Positions 1 to 7,967 of a stretch of DNA of 64,000 bases are shown here, piece by piece. This DNA is from Methylocystis bryophila (lineage in GTDB: Bacteria; Pseudomonadota; Alphaproteobacteria; Rhizobiales; Beijerinckiaceae). Position numbers and translations under genes: made by a program. Position 1 is the first letter of the stretch; each line of letters opens with the position of its first letter. The notes under the pieces are model-generated. The model did no database searches, had not been told where the DNA came from, and worked only from the letters and a program-made list of their open reading frames with translations. The DNA is taken from NCBI RefSeq assembly GCF_027925445.1, contig NZ_AP027149.1:806001-870000 (forward strand). Reading direction: 5' to 3'.

Positions 1-188
1 CCGTCGTCGATCTGCCCCTGCGCCGAGATCACTTGCGGGCAACCGCCGCGGCAATTCGGCGAGTCGATCGAGACGAGCGAGAAGCTCATCGTGTCCCCCG
101 CCCTCGCCGGAAGACTAGCCGTCAGAAGGGCGAAGAGGCTGAGCCCCGTCGCAAGCCGACGGAATACGTCGGCGCCGATGCTTCCCAT
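1..188 (-). CDS. Secreted/periplasmic protein, COG3904-like (partial)
   Basis: The minus strand opens at an ATG (186-188) and runs without a stop to the window edge, giving 62 codons of a gene whose rest lies outside. The first 30 residues form a signal peptide: an arginine near the start, a hydrophobic core (LSLFALLTASLPARA) and an AxA cleavage site. The mature start, with SFSLVSIDSPNC followed by RGGCPQVISAQGQI, resembles the N-terminus of periplasmic ClpP-fold proteins of the COG3904 type found in rhizobia. That assignment rests on the CxxxC segment and family memory only, because the catalytic part is not visible. No function is claimed beyond an exported protein. Confidence 0.55.
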   Translation of the reverse strand, partial: MGSIGADVFRRLATGLSLFALLTASLPARAGDTMSFSLVSIDSPNCRGGCPQVISAQGQIDD

Positions 189-368
189 GATGAACCCGCC
201 CCAAGCTTAAAGATTAAACCATCCTAATGCGTCGCGGCGACGGGGTGAAGAGCGTTCTGCGCGCTGGAATCAGCAAGCCCCTCGGCGCATAGGACGAAGC
301 TAGCATGAACTTGTCAGTTGAGCTCGACCGTGGTACTCGCTTCCCAGAATTCAGCGGGATCCGGGCGC

Positions 369-620
369 ATGAACAGGAACAGGCTCTTCACGCTCGTCAC
401 GATCCTCGCGTCGCTCATCGCTCCGGCGGCCTGGGCCGCCGGCACGGCCGAGCAGCGAGCGGCCTGCCAAGACGACGCTTTCCGCCTTTGCTCGGATGAC
501 GTGCCTGATACTGCGGCCATCGAAGCCTGTCTCCAAAGGCACATTCGCTCGATAAGCCCCGCTTGCCAGCGTCAATTTGGTTATGCGCCCGGCAAGGCCA
601 AAACATCTCGCCGCCAATAG
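369..620 (+). CDS. Small secreted four-cysteine protein
   Basis: An 83-residue protein. I start it at ATG 369 because MNRNRLFTLVTILASLIAP followed by AAWAAG is a complete signal peptide; the frame is open further upstream to 318 but that stretch is not signal-like. The mature part has four cysteines in a regular pattern (ACQDDAFRLC ... ACLQRHIRSISPAC), ending QFG plus a basic tail. This matches a group of small exported Cys-rich proteins common in rhizobia, with no known function. Two disulfides in the periplasm are likely. It stands alone between two genes not related to it. Confidence 0.6.
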   Translation: MNRNRLFTLVTILASLIAPAAWAAGTAEQRAACQDDAFRLCSDDVPDTAAIEACLQRHIRSISPACQRQFGYAPGKAKTSRRQ

Positions 621-1092
621 CCTCTGCCGCTCTAGGGGAACGGCAGGCCACGAGAAACCGCGTCTGGGATCGAAGCCGCGAGGCGCTGCGGCCTGGACGG
701 CGAGCCTCTTGTGGCTGGAGTCGGCCTTCGCCGCCGCGCCTGGCTGAGATCTTTATGGGCGCCGCCTCGATTATAACGCGCAGGCCAAGCTTCGAGCGAT
801 CAATAGTTTCCTAATCAACAGTTTCTTCAAGGATTTCCCCGAATTGATAGTGACTTTCCGTCGCGGCCGAAATCCATTAATACTGCGACTCAAGGAACGC
901 AAGCAGCGCGCTATACTTTGTCGAACGCTTGCCCTGGCGCTGAGATCACGATGCGTTCGAGCGGGATCGCTCAAACGCAGATAACGTGATCGATTCCAAA
1001 GCTTTAGAGCGCGATCCGCGCGAAAAACCGGTTTTCCACTTTTTCGTATCGCGCTCTAGAGCAAGTCGTCGAACACGGAATGGTGTAGGTTT
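621..1092. other. Intergenic region, no gene seen
   Basis: This 472-base stretch has no convincing ORF on either strand. Its right half is the palindromic dispersed repeat at 944-1062; bases 621-943 show nothing I recognise. The promoter of the GNAT-like gene at 1093 must lie between the repeat and the start codon or inside the repeat. Confidence 0.5.
944..1062. repeat. Dispersed palindromic repeat, family A, copy 1
   Basis: A unit of about 115 bp whose core is TTTAGAGCGCGAT, a GCGCGAAAAACCGG arm, TTTTCCAC and a closing TCGCGCTCT that pairs with the opening AGAGCGCGA. Two further copies lie at 6962-7074 and 21622-21738, including the upstream TGCGTTC...GAACGCAG hairpin. It resembles intergenic mosaic repeats of rhizobia. 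Copy 1 ends 30 bases before a GNAT-like gene whose paralogue is followed by copy 3. Confidence 0.7.
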
Positions 1093-1980
1093 ATGACGAT
1101 CCAGATTCAACAGCAGCTCCGTGCACGCCAGATCAACGAGTCGGATCTTTCCCTGGTCGTGGACTTGCTCGCGCGCAAATTTCCCTCGTGCAGCCGCGAA
1201 TATTTCGACCGCGGGCTCGATCGCCTCGCGCGGCGTCCAGCGCCAACGGGCTATCCCCGCTTCGGATACATGCTGGAAAGCCAGGGCGCGCCGGTCGGCG
1301 TCGTCTTGACGATATTCTCGACAAGGAGCTCGAACGGCAAGACTAGCGTGCGCTGCAACCTCTCGAGCTGGTGCATAGACGAGGCCTTTAGCGGCTGCGG
1401 CCCCTTTCTCAGCGCCATCGCCGTGCGCCACAAGGACGTGACTTACATCAGCGAATCGGCGGCGCCTCATACGTGGCGGCTGATGGAGGCGCAGGGTTTC
1501 GTGCGCTTCTGCGAAGGGCGAATGCTGACATTCCCCGCCCTGACCTGTCGCCAACGGATCGGGAAAGCGCGCGCGCGCCGCTTTGATGAGCGCGAGGATT
1601 ATGGGCCGGACCTCTCCCGCGAGGAGCGCGACATTCTAATTGCGCATTCGAATTATGGATGTCTCGCCTATGTCGTGGAGGAAGAGCGGGGGGCCCATCC
1701 TTTCGTTTTTCTAAGACGACGCATCCCGCGTCGATTGCTTTCGACGCTTGAGCTTATCTATTGTCGCAGCGTCGAAGACTATCGGCATTATGCGGGTCCG
1801 CTTGGTCGCGCTCTGATGGCTCGAGGCGCGTTTTCCGTCGTCTTGGATGCGAATCATCCGATCCCCGACCTCGTGGGCGAATATTCCCCTGTTGTCATGG
1901 GAAAATATATCAAGGGCCCGGCGCTCCCCAGATTTGGCGATCTCGCTTTTTCGGAGGCAGCGCTGTTCGGCCGCCCCTGA
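1093..1980 (+). CDS. GNAT-like acyltransferase, paralogue 1
   Basis: A 295-residue soluble protein with an N-terminal acyl-CoA N-acyltransferase-like half (about 1-150): the segment GYMLESQGAPVGVVLTIFS is the GNAT beta-hairpin, followed by CNLSSWCIDEAF and HTWRLMEAQGF, a typical acyl-CoA-binding and helix arrangement. The C-terminal half repeats a similar layout (YGCLAYVVEEERGAHPFVF) and ends KYIKGPALPRFGDLAFSEAALFG. The protein at 20709-21587 has the same length and the same landmarks, so the two are paralogues at opposite ends of the surface-polysaccharide region. In other alphaproteobacteria such proteins sit in polysaccharide or lipid-modification loci and are annotated only as acyl-CoA acyltransferases. 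The acceptor is unknown. Confidence 0.75.
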   Translation: MTIQIQQQLRARQINESDLSLVVDLLARKFPSCSREYFDRGLDRLARRPAPTGYPRFGYMLESQGAPVGVVLTIFSTRSSNGKTSVRCNLSSWCIDEAFSGCGPFLSAIAVRHKDVTYISESAAPHTWRLMEAQGFVRFCEGRMLTFPALTCRQRIGKARARRFDEREDYGPDLSREERDILIAHSNYGCLAYVVEEERGAHPFVFLRRRIPRRLLSTLELIYCRSVEDYRHYAGPLGRALMARGAFSVVLDANHPIPDLVGEYSPVVMGKYIKGPALPRFGDLAFSEAALFGRP

Positions 1981-2080
1981 GAAAGCCATGAGCCCGACAG
2001 CGCCTGATTGGTGGAACGGACGCCGTCGACAAGGCTGCGCTCGAGACCTGGGCCACTCGAGCCCGGGGCGGGGCAGATGA

Positions 2081-3148
2081 TTAGCGCCGGTCTGCCCCGC
2101 ATTCGTCGGACGACGTTGGACTTGCTTCGACGGAATCTACCAATTCTCGCAAATTGTCAGAAGGTTGCGCTCCATTCTTCACGCCCTCATGACGAAGCCG
2201 ATGAACGAGTCGAAGGGCGAGGCGCCCGGGTTCCATTTGATCGTAGAAACGCGTCGCGTAACGCTGCGCAACCCAGGTGGCGCCAAAGGAAGCTGTGCAC
2301 GCATACACTGCAACCAATGTATCTGAACTCGAGAGCAGCTTTCTGGACACACTTAGAAAGAATGGATGAACAAGATACACACCATAAGTCAAACGGGAAA
2401 GGATTCTAAGAGAACTGGATCCTTGCGTATTACTGCGGGTAGCAAGCGCGCCAAGCAACAGGACGGCGGCAAGTGCATCCTGAAACCCGAAAGCGAGCGG
2501 ACAGGTCCAACCTGCGATGAGTAGAGCCGCCAATAAGGCGATTACAAACGAACGTGGAAGGGATCCGTTCTGAGAACTTCCAAACATTATTCCAAGTAAA
2601 GCTGCCGGCAGCGCTTGGATGTATTGAGGTAGCGGTGGGTATAGTTCGGCTCCGGGAATCCATCCAAATGAGATCCAGGGGATAACGATGAAAAATGCGG
2701 CAGTAGAGCATGCGAAAACAATCTTCCTAGAAGTCAAATTTATAGCGATGGACATAGTAATTGTTATTAATACAACATACGGTATGTACCAAAGATGGAT
2801 GCTCGTCCCCGCGAGAATCTTTAGCAGAGGCGGAGCGCTGCCATAGGAGGGCGGAAAAAAGGGCACATGGGCTGCCAGTCGAAAAATTCCATAAAATAGA
2901 AACCAAAAAAACCAAGGAATAATATAGCGCGTTACCGCGTTCTGTAAAACAGAATTGATTGGGAGCGCTCTTCGTGTTTCAAAATAAAGAGAAACAATTA
3001 GAAAAAAACTCAGGCCGGTATAGGCGAATTCATGACCAGGCGCGCCAGAATGAAACCAGACAATTCCAATGGCTGCAATAACGCGCAAAGCCTCGATCGC
3101 AGGAAGGCGCGGCGTGCTCATGACACGCGGATTCGAGCTTTCATCCAT
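2081..3148 (-). CDS. Membrane acyltransferase, acyltransferase-3 (OafA/ExoZ) family
   Basis: A multipass protein that starts PAIEALRVIAAIGIVWFHSG, the hallmark first helix of acyltransferase-3 enzymes with the catalytic histidine in WFHS. About ten hydrophobic segments follow (AYTGLSFFLIVSLYF; YIIPWFFWFLFYGIF; LTYGVYLVHPFFLSV). The family transfers acyl groups, often acetyl or succinyl, to sugars of exopolysaccharides and O-antigens at the inner membrane. I chose ATG 3148 (355 residues); ATG 3121, just before STPRLPAIEAL, is equally possible and neither has a clear Shine-Dalgarno. The 5' extension to 3250 is basic and unlike the family. The gene has visibly lower GC than the genes right of 26 kb, consistent with accessory DNA. 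Confidence 0.85.
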   Translation of the reverse strand: MDESSNPRVMSTPRLPAIEALRVIAAIGIVWFHSGAPGHEFAYTGLSFFLIVSLYFETRRALPINSVLQNAVTRYIIPWFFWFLFYGIFRLAAHVPFFPPSYGSAPPLLKILAGTSIHLWYIPYVVLITITMSIAINLTSRKIVFACSTAAFFIVIPWISFGWIPGAELYPPLPQYIQALPAALLGIMFGSSQNGSLPRSFVIALLAALLIAGWTCPLAFGFQDALAAVLLLGALATRSNTQGSSSLRILSRLTYGVYLVHPFFLSVSRKLLSSSDTLVAVYACTASFGATWVAQRYATRFYDQMEPGRLALRLVHRLRHEGVKNGAQPSDNLRELVDSVEASPTSSDECGADRR

Positions 3149-4098
3149 GTCTTTAATCCATTTTTGCCGTCCAAGCGCAGGTTGAGAAATCCTTCGCGAA
3201 AAGGAGGGTTCTCCCTCTGATCTGCCGGGACCGCAGCAGTCGTAGGACACTCCAACGGTCTCCCGTTCAAGAGGATCTGAACGGAAAGGGTCCGCAATGG
3301 GCTCTTTGTTTTGTGGCCGCCCGCGTCGAAATCGCCAAGGGCGAAAGCGGGTTTGCCAGGGGCCTTGAGCGATTTATGCTCTAAAATTCGAGATTCTGGG
3401 GTTTTGACTGGTTCCGTAGAATCGAGCACCCCTTAGTCGGAAATTATCTGTTAAGCAATTCCCTTGCCGATGGTCGCTCCGCCAAAAAATAGGCGGCTGG
3501 GAAGGGGTCGTCAGCAAACGCCGCTCCCGCAACAGTTATTCGCGCGCGTAGCCTGTTGGTGGCCCGATTATCTTCGAAACGCGGAAATCTCGCCAAGAAC
3601 TCGTCCGCTCGTAGCGGATGCAGGGTCGAGATCATGGCAGTCTCATTCAGCCGCCGTTCGTCGCAGGGCGGCTTAGGCGACCCGTCCAAGCCTAACAGCC
3701 GGTCCCACAGCGAAAATATTTCTGCGCAGGTTCCGCTGCCACAGTCCTGCCACAATAGGGCGGTACGTACTTCCCGCAGTACGTAAAAGGCGGTACGTAC
3801 TTTCACAATGCGACGGTACGTAAAAGTACGTCGTCGTCATGGCAGACATGCTTGCCAGGATCCTGAGCGAGTTCGCCTATGCAGGTTTCTCCGAGACATA
3901 TTTTAACGACGTTTTTACGTGCCGAAGCCCGCTTCGTTCGGCCTGACTGGGTTCCTTGTCCAGACTCTCCTGGCGCAGGCCGGTCCCATGCCGCCAGCTC
4001 CCATCATCAATAGAATCTATGCCGATCCAAGCGGCATGGCTCGTCGAGCATGCCCGACGGTCTCCCCGCGTGCAGCCCGAACATGGGTTCCCGAAGGC
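3149..4098. other. Gene-poor region with a TACGTA cluster
   Basis: This 950-base stretch holds no gene I can support. An open frame on the minus strand (3444-3806) and a 35-codon frame from ATG 3839 flank a group of TACGTA palindromes at 3764-3832; neither product resembles anything I know. Composition is mixed, as expected for decayed or transferred DNA. The truncated regulator copy begins at its right edge. Confidence 0.4.
3764..3832. promoter_or_regulatory. Cluster of TACGTA palindromes
   Basis: Four perfect TACGTA hexamers lie at 3764, 3780, 3794 and 3817, with a fifth near-copy (TACGTC) at 3827. Three are in the longer form GGTACGTA. Such density of one palindrome in 70 bases looks like an operator for a dimeric regulator or a remnant iteron group. 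It sits between two divergent short open frames of unknown value. Confidence 0.4.
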
Positions 4099-4285
4099 TC
4101 AGTTCCCCTCGAGAATCAGGCGCCGCACCGCCCCTGTCAGCCTCGAGCTGCGCCCTTTCCCATCCTCTTTGACGAAGAGGAGGCCAGCCAGTTCGAATGC
4201 GAGGCGAAGCTTGGCGATGATGAACCGTCCCACCGCCGAAAGCCCGAATTCGGCTTCGAGCGGGCGCTCCATCACGTGAGAGACC
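4099..4285 (-). pseudogene. Truncated XRE-family regulator (decayed copy)
   Basis: Reading the minus strand, the segment gives GVSHVMERPLEAEFG..., then IIAKLRLAFELAGLLFVKED and ends RRLILEGN before the stop at 4099. This matches the C-terminal half of the intact regulator at 7082-7381 (GVSHVTVRRLEA ... IIKLRSALESAGIVFVEDD ... RRILEGN). The first helices of the HTH domain are missing upstream of GVSHV and the recognition helix has lost residues, so the copy is probably inactive. It lies upstream of glycosidase copy 1 in opposite orientation, exactly as the intact regulator lies upstream of copy 2. The duplicated unit therefore included regulator plus enzyme. Confidence 0.65.
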
Positions 4286-4427
4286 CCTCGCGGCGCGTCC
4301 CCTGGATGCGCTGCGCGCGGCAGTCAACGAGGCGCTGCGAAGCGCCGCGCCCGACGCGTGCAGGACCCGAATCCTCGCATGCGTCAGCTCAGGATCACCG
4401 GAGACGCGCTCTGAAAAGGAGAAGCGC

Positions 4428-6443
4428 ATGACATACTCATCTTTGATTGAACTTGTCTCGGTCCGCGCGAAAAAGACGGCGCTCGCCTTCATCTTCGCGC
4501 TCTTCGGGCTCGCGCTCGTTTCCGATCCCCTGCTTGCTGGCGGCGCTAACGTCTTCCCCGGCGCGCCCCCTGTTGTCACCTCGGCGTATTTCAGCCTACC
4601 GGCAAATCCTGCGCCGGGCTCGTCGGTGGGCACGATCACCGCGACCGTCTCGCCCACTTCCTGGTCGCTTTCTGGAGCGGGAAGTCAGTATTTCGTCATC
4701 ACCGTGGGCTCGAAAGGCTGGGGCGTCGTTACCGTCGGCGCCTCCAGTCCTCCCTCCGGCAGCTACAATCTCATCGCAACGGCCACGAATAAATGGGGAT
4801 CGGGGTCAGGAACACTCGGCATCACCGTGGCCGCGCCCGCCATCAACGGCGCCTGCGGCCCGGCCAACGGCCAAAGCCTGTCCTCCGCGCCGACGACAGG
4901 GCTTTGTAGCGCGGGCACGGCGTCGAGCGTCTCCGGCTCTGGCCCTTGGACATGGACCTGCGCTGGGTCCGGCGGCGGCACGACGGCGAGCTGCTCGGCT
5001 TCCCTCCAGTCGAGCTCTGGTTCCCCGCCGTCCTATTCTGCCGCCACCTGGAAGAATTACCCGCAGGACCCCAATTATTTCCCGACTGTTCTGTGGCTGC
5101 AGGACCTGCGCACGACGATCCCCGGCTACTCTTCATTCCTGGCGGCCATGAAGGGCACGGGGATGAACACGCTTTTGGACCTAAACGGCTATACGGGCGG
5201 ACTATGGTGGCCGTCGAGCTTCGGCGTGGACAACACCGGTTTCTTCGCCCAAATCGCCGCCGCGGGAGTCTATCTCATTCCGCAGGTCAACTCGGCGACG
5301 AACCTCCCGAGCTGCATCGGCGGCTGCATCGGCAACCTCAGCCCCAACAACACGGATGTGAACTCGGTCGCGTCCTATCAGGCGCTCATCGCAAACACAG
5401 GGCTCAAGTCAACGATCATCGGCTATGTCATGGCCGACGAGCCGCAGACCGGCTCCTGCACGCAATGGCCGATGAGCGGCATCCCGACCGAAGTCGCGAT
5501 TTTCAAGAGCTATGACTCCACGCGTCCTTTCTTTCTAAACAGCGGAGATTACGTGTTCAATTCCGGATGGTGTCCGGGGACGCTGAACGCAGATTTCATG
5601 GCGGCGATGCCCATTGGATCGATGGACTCCTATCCTCTCATCAACCCCTGGACCACCTATAACGCCGCAGGCACCGGAACGCCCGTCGACTCGCTTTGGA
5701 TCCAGGGGTGGTCTGTCGCTCAGATGGTCTCGCAGCGTCCTGCTGGCGCGCCCTTCTGGGCATTCGTTGAGACTGGGTCGGACGCGCTCGGCTTTGGTGG
5801 AAGCGGCAACGGCTTTACATGCAACACATCGACCAACACCTGCACGAACGGGTCGTGGACGATCTATCAGCGTGCGCCCGCCAATCTCGTCAACGCCGAG
5901 GTCTGGATGAGCATCATCAACGGCGCGGCCGGGATCGAATATTTCTGCGAGGACACAACGGCCAGTTTTGCCTACTGCATGGGACAGGGCGGTAGCGTCG
6001 GCGCGCTCGCGGCGCAGGCGAACGTCACCTACATCAACTCAAACCTCAAATCCTTCGCGCAGGTGCTCAATTCCCCGACGGTCGGCAGATGCACGATGAA
6101 CACGGGCATGGCCTACGCCAATTACACCACGTCCTGCTCGAACGGGATCCTCACCATCACGACGGGAACATCGACGGTTCCGGCGTCGGCGTTGGTCAAG
6201 AGCTACAGTGGCGCAACCTATCTCATCGCGCAGCCGGATCGTAACGGTTCGGCGGCGTTCACCTTCACGCTGACGGGTCTTGCGGGCAAGACGGCGAAGG
6301 TGGTCTACGACAGCAACTCTCGCTACGACAGCGCCAATACGAGCCTCGGCTCGACGTTCACCTTGAATAGCGCGGCGCAATTCACTGACAAGTTCGCCGC
6401 GAACGGCGACAATTATCAAGTCAAAATATACCAAATCCAGTGA
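4428..6443 (+). CDS. Secreted TIM-barrel glycoside-hydrolase-like protein, copy 1
   Basis: A 671-residue exported protein with AAAGGAGAAGCGC directly before ATG 4428. Layout: a signal segment ending about residue 37 (FALFGLALVSDPLLAGG); a beta-sandwich (about 48-135, Ig/cadherin-like); a small Cys-rich module (about 138-192, ACGPANGQSLSSAP ... WTWTCAGSGG ... ASCSA) often found as a linker in bacterial surface proteins; a barrel-like domain (about 205-560) with repeated beta-alpha units (VLWLQDL, GMNTLLDLNGY, GVYLIPQVNS, IGYVMADEP, WAFVE); and a C-terminal beta domain (about 575-671). Glu338 in MADEP is the likely acid/base by analogy with GH5-like barrels; I cannot name the GH family. Substrate is unknown but an exopolysaccharide is plausible from context. 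Copy 2 differs at about 32 positions. Confidence 0.8.
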   Translation: MTYSSLIELVSVRAKKTALAFIFALFGLALVSDPLLAGGANVFPGAPPVVTSAYFSLPANPAPGSSVGTITATVSPTSWSLSGAGSQYFVITVGSKGWGVVTVGASSPPSGSYNLIATATNKWGSGSGTLGITVAAPAINGACGPANGQSLSSAPTTGLCSAGTASSVSGSGPWTWTCAGSGGGTTASCSASLQSSSGSPPSYSAATWKNYPQDPNYFPTVLWLQDLRTTIPGYSSFLAAMKGTGMNTLLDLNGYTGGLWWPSSFGVDNTGFFAQIAAAGVYLIPQVNSATNLPSCIGGCIGNLSPNNTDVNSVASYQALIANTGLKSTIIGYVMADEPQTGSCTQWPMSGIPTEVAIFKSYDSTRPFFLNSGDYVFNSGWCPGTLNADFMAAMPIGSMDSYPLINPWTTYNAAGTGTPVDSLWIQGWSVAQMVSQRPAGAPFWAFVETGSDALGFGGSGNGFTCNTSTNTCTNGSWTIYQRAPANLVNAEVWMSIINGAAGIEYFCEDTTASFAYCMGQGGSVGALAAQANVTYINSNLKSFAQVLNSPTVGRCTMNTGMAYANYTTSCSNGILTITTGTSTVPASALVKSYSGATYLIAQPDRNGSAAFTFTLTGLAGKTAKVVYDSNSRYDSANTSLGSTFTLNSAAQFTDKFAANGDNYQVKIYQIQ

Positions 6444-6448
6444 CACGT

Positions 6449-6515
6449 CGTGACGGCGGAGAGGACAGATTCGCGGCTTCGAAACGCGGTGAAGCTGTCC
6501 GGAACCGCCGTCACG
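6449..6515 (+). terminator. 3' stem-loop of glycosidase copy 1
   Basis: CGTGACGGCGG (6449-6459) pairs with CCGCCGTCACG (6505-6515), and inside it GGACAG (6463-6468) pairs with CTGTCC (6495-6500), with a CGCG/CGCG inner stem. It starts six bases after the stop codon. There is no T-run, so it may be an mRNA 3' stabiliser rather than a classical terminator. The identical structure follows copy 2. Confidence 0.55.
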
Positions 6516-6534
6516 CCACGGATTGTCGCGAGTT

Positions 6535-6571
6535 GCAGCCCGCTGGACGCTCCGCGTGTCCAGCGGGCTGC
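6535..6571. terminator. Perfect 14-bp hairpin
   Basis: GCAGCCCGCTGGAC (6535-6548), a nine-base loop and its exact reverse complement (6558-6571). No T-run follows. It is absent after copy 2, so it belongs to the insertion specific to unit 1; it may terminate in either direction. Confidence 0.5.
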
Positions 6572-6723
6572 GATCCGAAGGTTCTCGGCCACGCTTTGCT
6601 TGTTGTCGGGAAGCAGCATGAGGAGCGGCTTGCGGATTTGATCGCGGCGGACTAAGCCGCGCAACGAAGTCGACCGTCGCTTTTGCTTAGGGTCCGTTCG
6701 GATTCCCTGCCAAAACTCTCCTG

Positions 6724-6771
6724 GCGCGTTTCCCGCTCGAATGGAATCCTTCGAGCGATAAGGAATCACGC
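6724..6771. repeat. Dispersed repeat, family B, copy 1
   Basis: GCGCGTTTCCCGCTCGAA, then GGAATC and TCGAGCGATAAGGAATC with a closing ACGCC. The inner TCGA(A)...TTCGAGC arms pair. Related copies lie at 23730-23784 and 30059-30106. Function unknown; typical of short interspersed repeats in rhizobial genomes. Confidence 0.6.
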
Positions 6772-6777
6772 CAAATC

Positions 6778-6838
6778 AAAAGGTTGGAGCATGTCATGAC
6801 CGGAAACCGCTTCGCAATTTTCCGGGACACGCTCTAGA
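6778..6838. repeat. Palindromic dispersed repeat, family D
   Basis: GGAGCATGTCATGACCGG, then AAACCGCTTCGCAATTTT, CCGGGACACGCTCTAGA. The outer GAGC.TGTC/GACA.GCTC arms and the CCGG/CCGG inner arms form a long imperfect hairpin. It has the same architecture as family A (AAACCG core followed by a pyrimidine-rich TTTT). Confidence 0.55.
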
Positions 6839-6961
6839 GTCGGCTCGATCCCATGCCGACAGCTCGAATCAACCGTAGCGCTTATGGGCGCCCCCGCGGA
6901 ATCACTAGTCGAGCAACCCTGTGAGCGCGGTTCCCGGCGCGCAGCCGGAACATGCGCCCTA

Positions 6962-7074
6962 GACCACGCTGCGTTCCGGCGGAATGCCTTGAACGCAGAA
7001 AATGTCATCGATTCTAAAGATTTAGAGCGCGATTTGCGCGGAAAAACCGCTTCCCACTTTTTCGCATCGCGCTC
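6962..7074. repeat. Dispersed palindromic repeat, family A, copy 2
   Basis: Same order of elements as at 944-1062: CTGCGTTCC...GAACGCAG hairpin, ATCGATTCTAAAGATTTAG, AGCGCGATTTGCGCGG, AAAACCG, TTCCCACTTTTTCGC and ATCGCGCTCC. It ends eight bases before the stop codon of the XRE regulator on the other strand, so it may act as that gene's 3' hairpin. Confidence 0.7.
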
Positions 7075-7081
7075 CAAGGGC

Positions 7082-7381
7082 TCAATTGCCCTCGAGGATC
7101 CGGCGCCACTGCGCCTTTCTCAGCCTCAACCCGTGCCCTTCCCCGTCATCCTCGACGAAGACGATGCCGGCCGATTCGAGGGCTGAGCGAAGCTTGATGA
7201 TGGTGGACGGCCCAGCAGCCAGGGGCCCGGGCTTAGCTTCGAGCCGGCGCACCGTAACATGAGAGACGCCCGCCGCCTCGGCGAGAGTCTTTTGATCCCA
7301 ACGGAGTAGCATCCTGCCGGCGCGGATGATTTCGGAGGTGAGAGGGATGCTGAGGCTTTGGGGAGATACATGGTGTATCAT
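7082..7381 (-). CDS. XRE-family HTH transcriptional regulator
   Basis: A 99-residue DNA-binding protein. The helix-turn-helix spans about residues 15-45 (SEIIRAGRMLLRWDQKTLAE followed by AAGVSHVTVRRLE), the classical Cro/CI layout with GVSHVTVRRLE as recognition helix. The C-terminal part (IIKLRSALESAGIVFVEDDG) is the tail seen in the short one-domain regulators of rhizobia. I start it at ATG 7381; the open frame continues to 7660 but that stretch is not protein-like. It points away from glycosidase copy 2, and a decayed copy holds the same place before copy 1, so control of the glycosidase is a reasonable inference. No operator was identified. Confidence 0.75.
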   Translation of the reverse strand: MIHHVSPQSLSIPLTSEIIRAGRMLLRWDQKTLAEAAGVSHVTVRRLEAKPGPLAAGPSTIIKLRSALESAGIVFVEDDGEGHGLRLRKAQWRRILEGN

Positions 7382-7967
7382 TTTCGTTGACAGACCCTCT
7401 GTTCTGATGCACGGAAAGCGCCGCGGAGGTCCATGCAGAGCCGAGGCCTCGACGGGGAGATGCACCGTGATACACGATCCGATGGCAGCCCCACATCGTG
7501 GACTATACGAGTCGTAACTGCGCATGGTGAGGGACGGTTCTCCCACCGTGCGCGCTCTGACGATGAGAGACAATATGGCTAAGCCTGGCGTTAATCCAAG
7601 GTCTATACCGTAACAGCGCTGCCAAGCTCTCGTTGACCGTCTCTCTGCCGAAAAGGACAACTACAGCATTATCCAAGCATGTCAACTCAACTTCCAGTTG
7701 AATTTACATGGAGCCTCATATCGTGAGGAGCGCTTTCCAGGAGAGAGCGCGAGGAACAACGAAGGGAAAGCATGCGATCCGATCGAGCAAGTCATCTCCA
7801 AGCTCAACTCGATCATCCTCGCGGCGCGCGTCGCCGATACGCTGTGAGCGGCAGTTGGCAGGGGCGCTGCGAAGCGCCGCGCCCGACGCGGGCAGGACCC
7901 GAATCTTCGCTTGCTATCAACAGTTCAGCATCATCTGAAACGCTCAATTCCCAAAAAGGAGAAGCGC
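7382..7967. other. Intergenic region between XRE regulator and glycosidase copy 2
   Basis: 586 bases with no supported gene. It should carry the divergent promoters of both genes. Bases 7382-7700 include several scattered inverted motifs (for example ATACATGGTGTAT at 7367-7379 just inside the regulator's start) that could be operators; from 7863 on it is the start of duplicated unit 2. Confidence 0.4.

Larger units (their letters stand above)
4331..6517 (+). repeat. Direct duplication, unit 1 (glycosidase-like gene and flanks)
   Basis: From the GCGCTGCGAAGCGCC motif at 4331 to the stem-loop ending at 6515 the DNA matches 7863-10057. The offset is exactly 3,540 bp from the start codon to the 3' hairpin and about 3,532 bp before it, because of small indels in the leader. 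Long stretches, such as the leader-proximal third of the gene, are almost base-identical, which points to a recent event or gene conversion. Confidence 0.85.
6444..7081. other. Spacer between the duplicated units
   Basis: No coding frame of its own. It contains the 3' stem-loop of copy 1 (6449-6515), a second hairpin present only here (6535-6571) and three dispersed repeats (6724-6771, 6778-6838, 6962-7074). Bases around 6610-6650 resemble 10075-10110 downstream of copy 2, so unit 1 seems to have gained an insertion of about 90 bases here. Confidence 0.5.

Noticed and set aside
3444..3806. 120-codon minus-strand frame beside the TACGTA cluster
   Set aside because: Its start falls inside the repeat cluster, no ribosome site is seen and no domain is recognisable; kept only as part of the region note.
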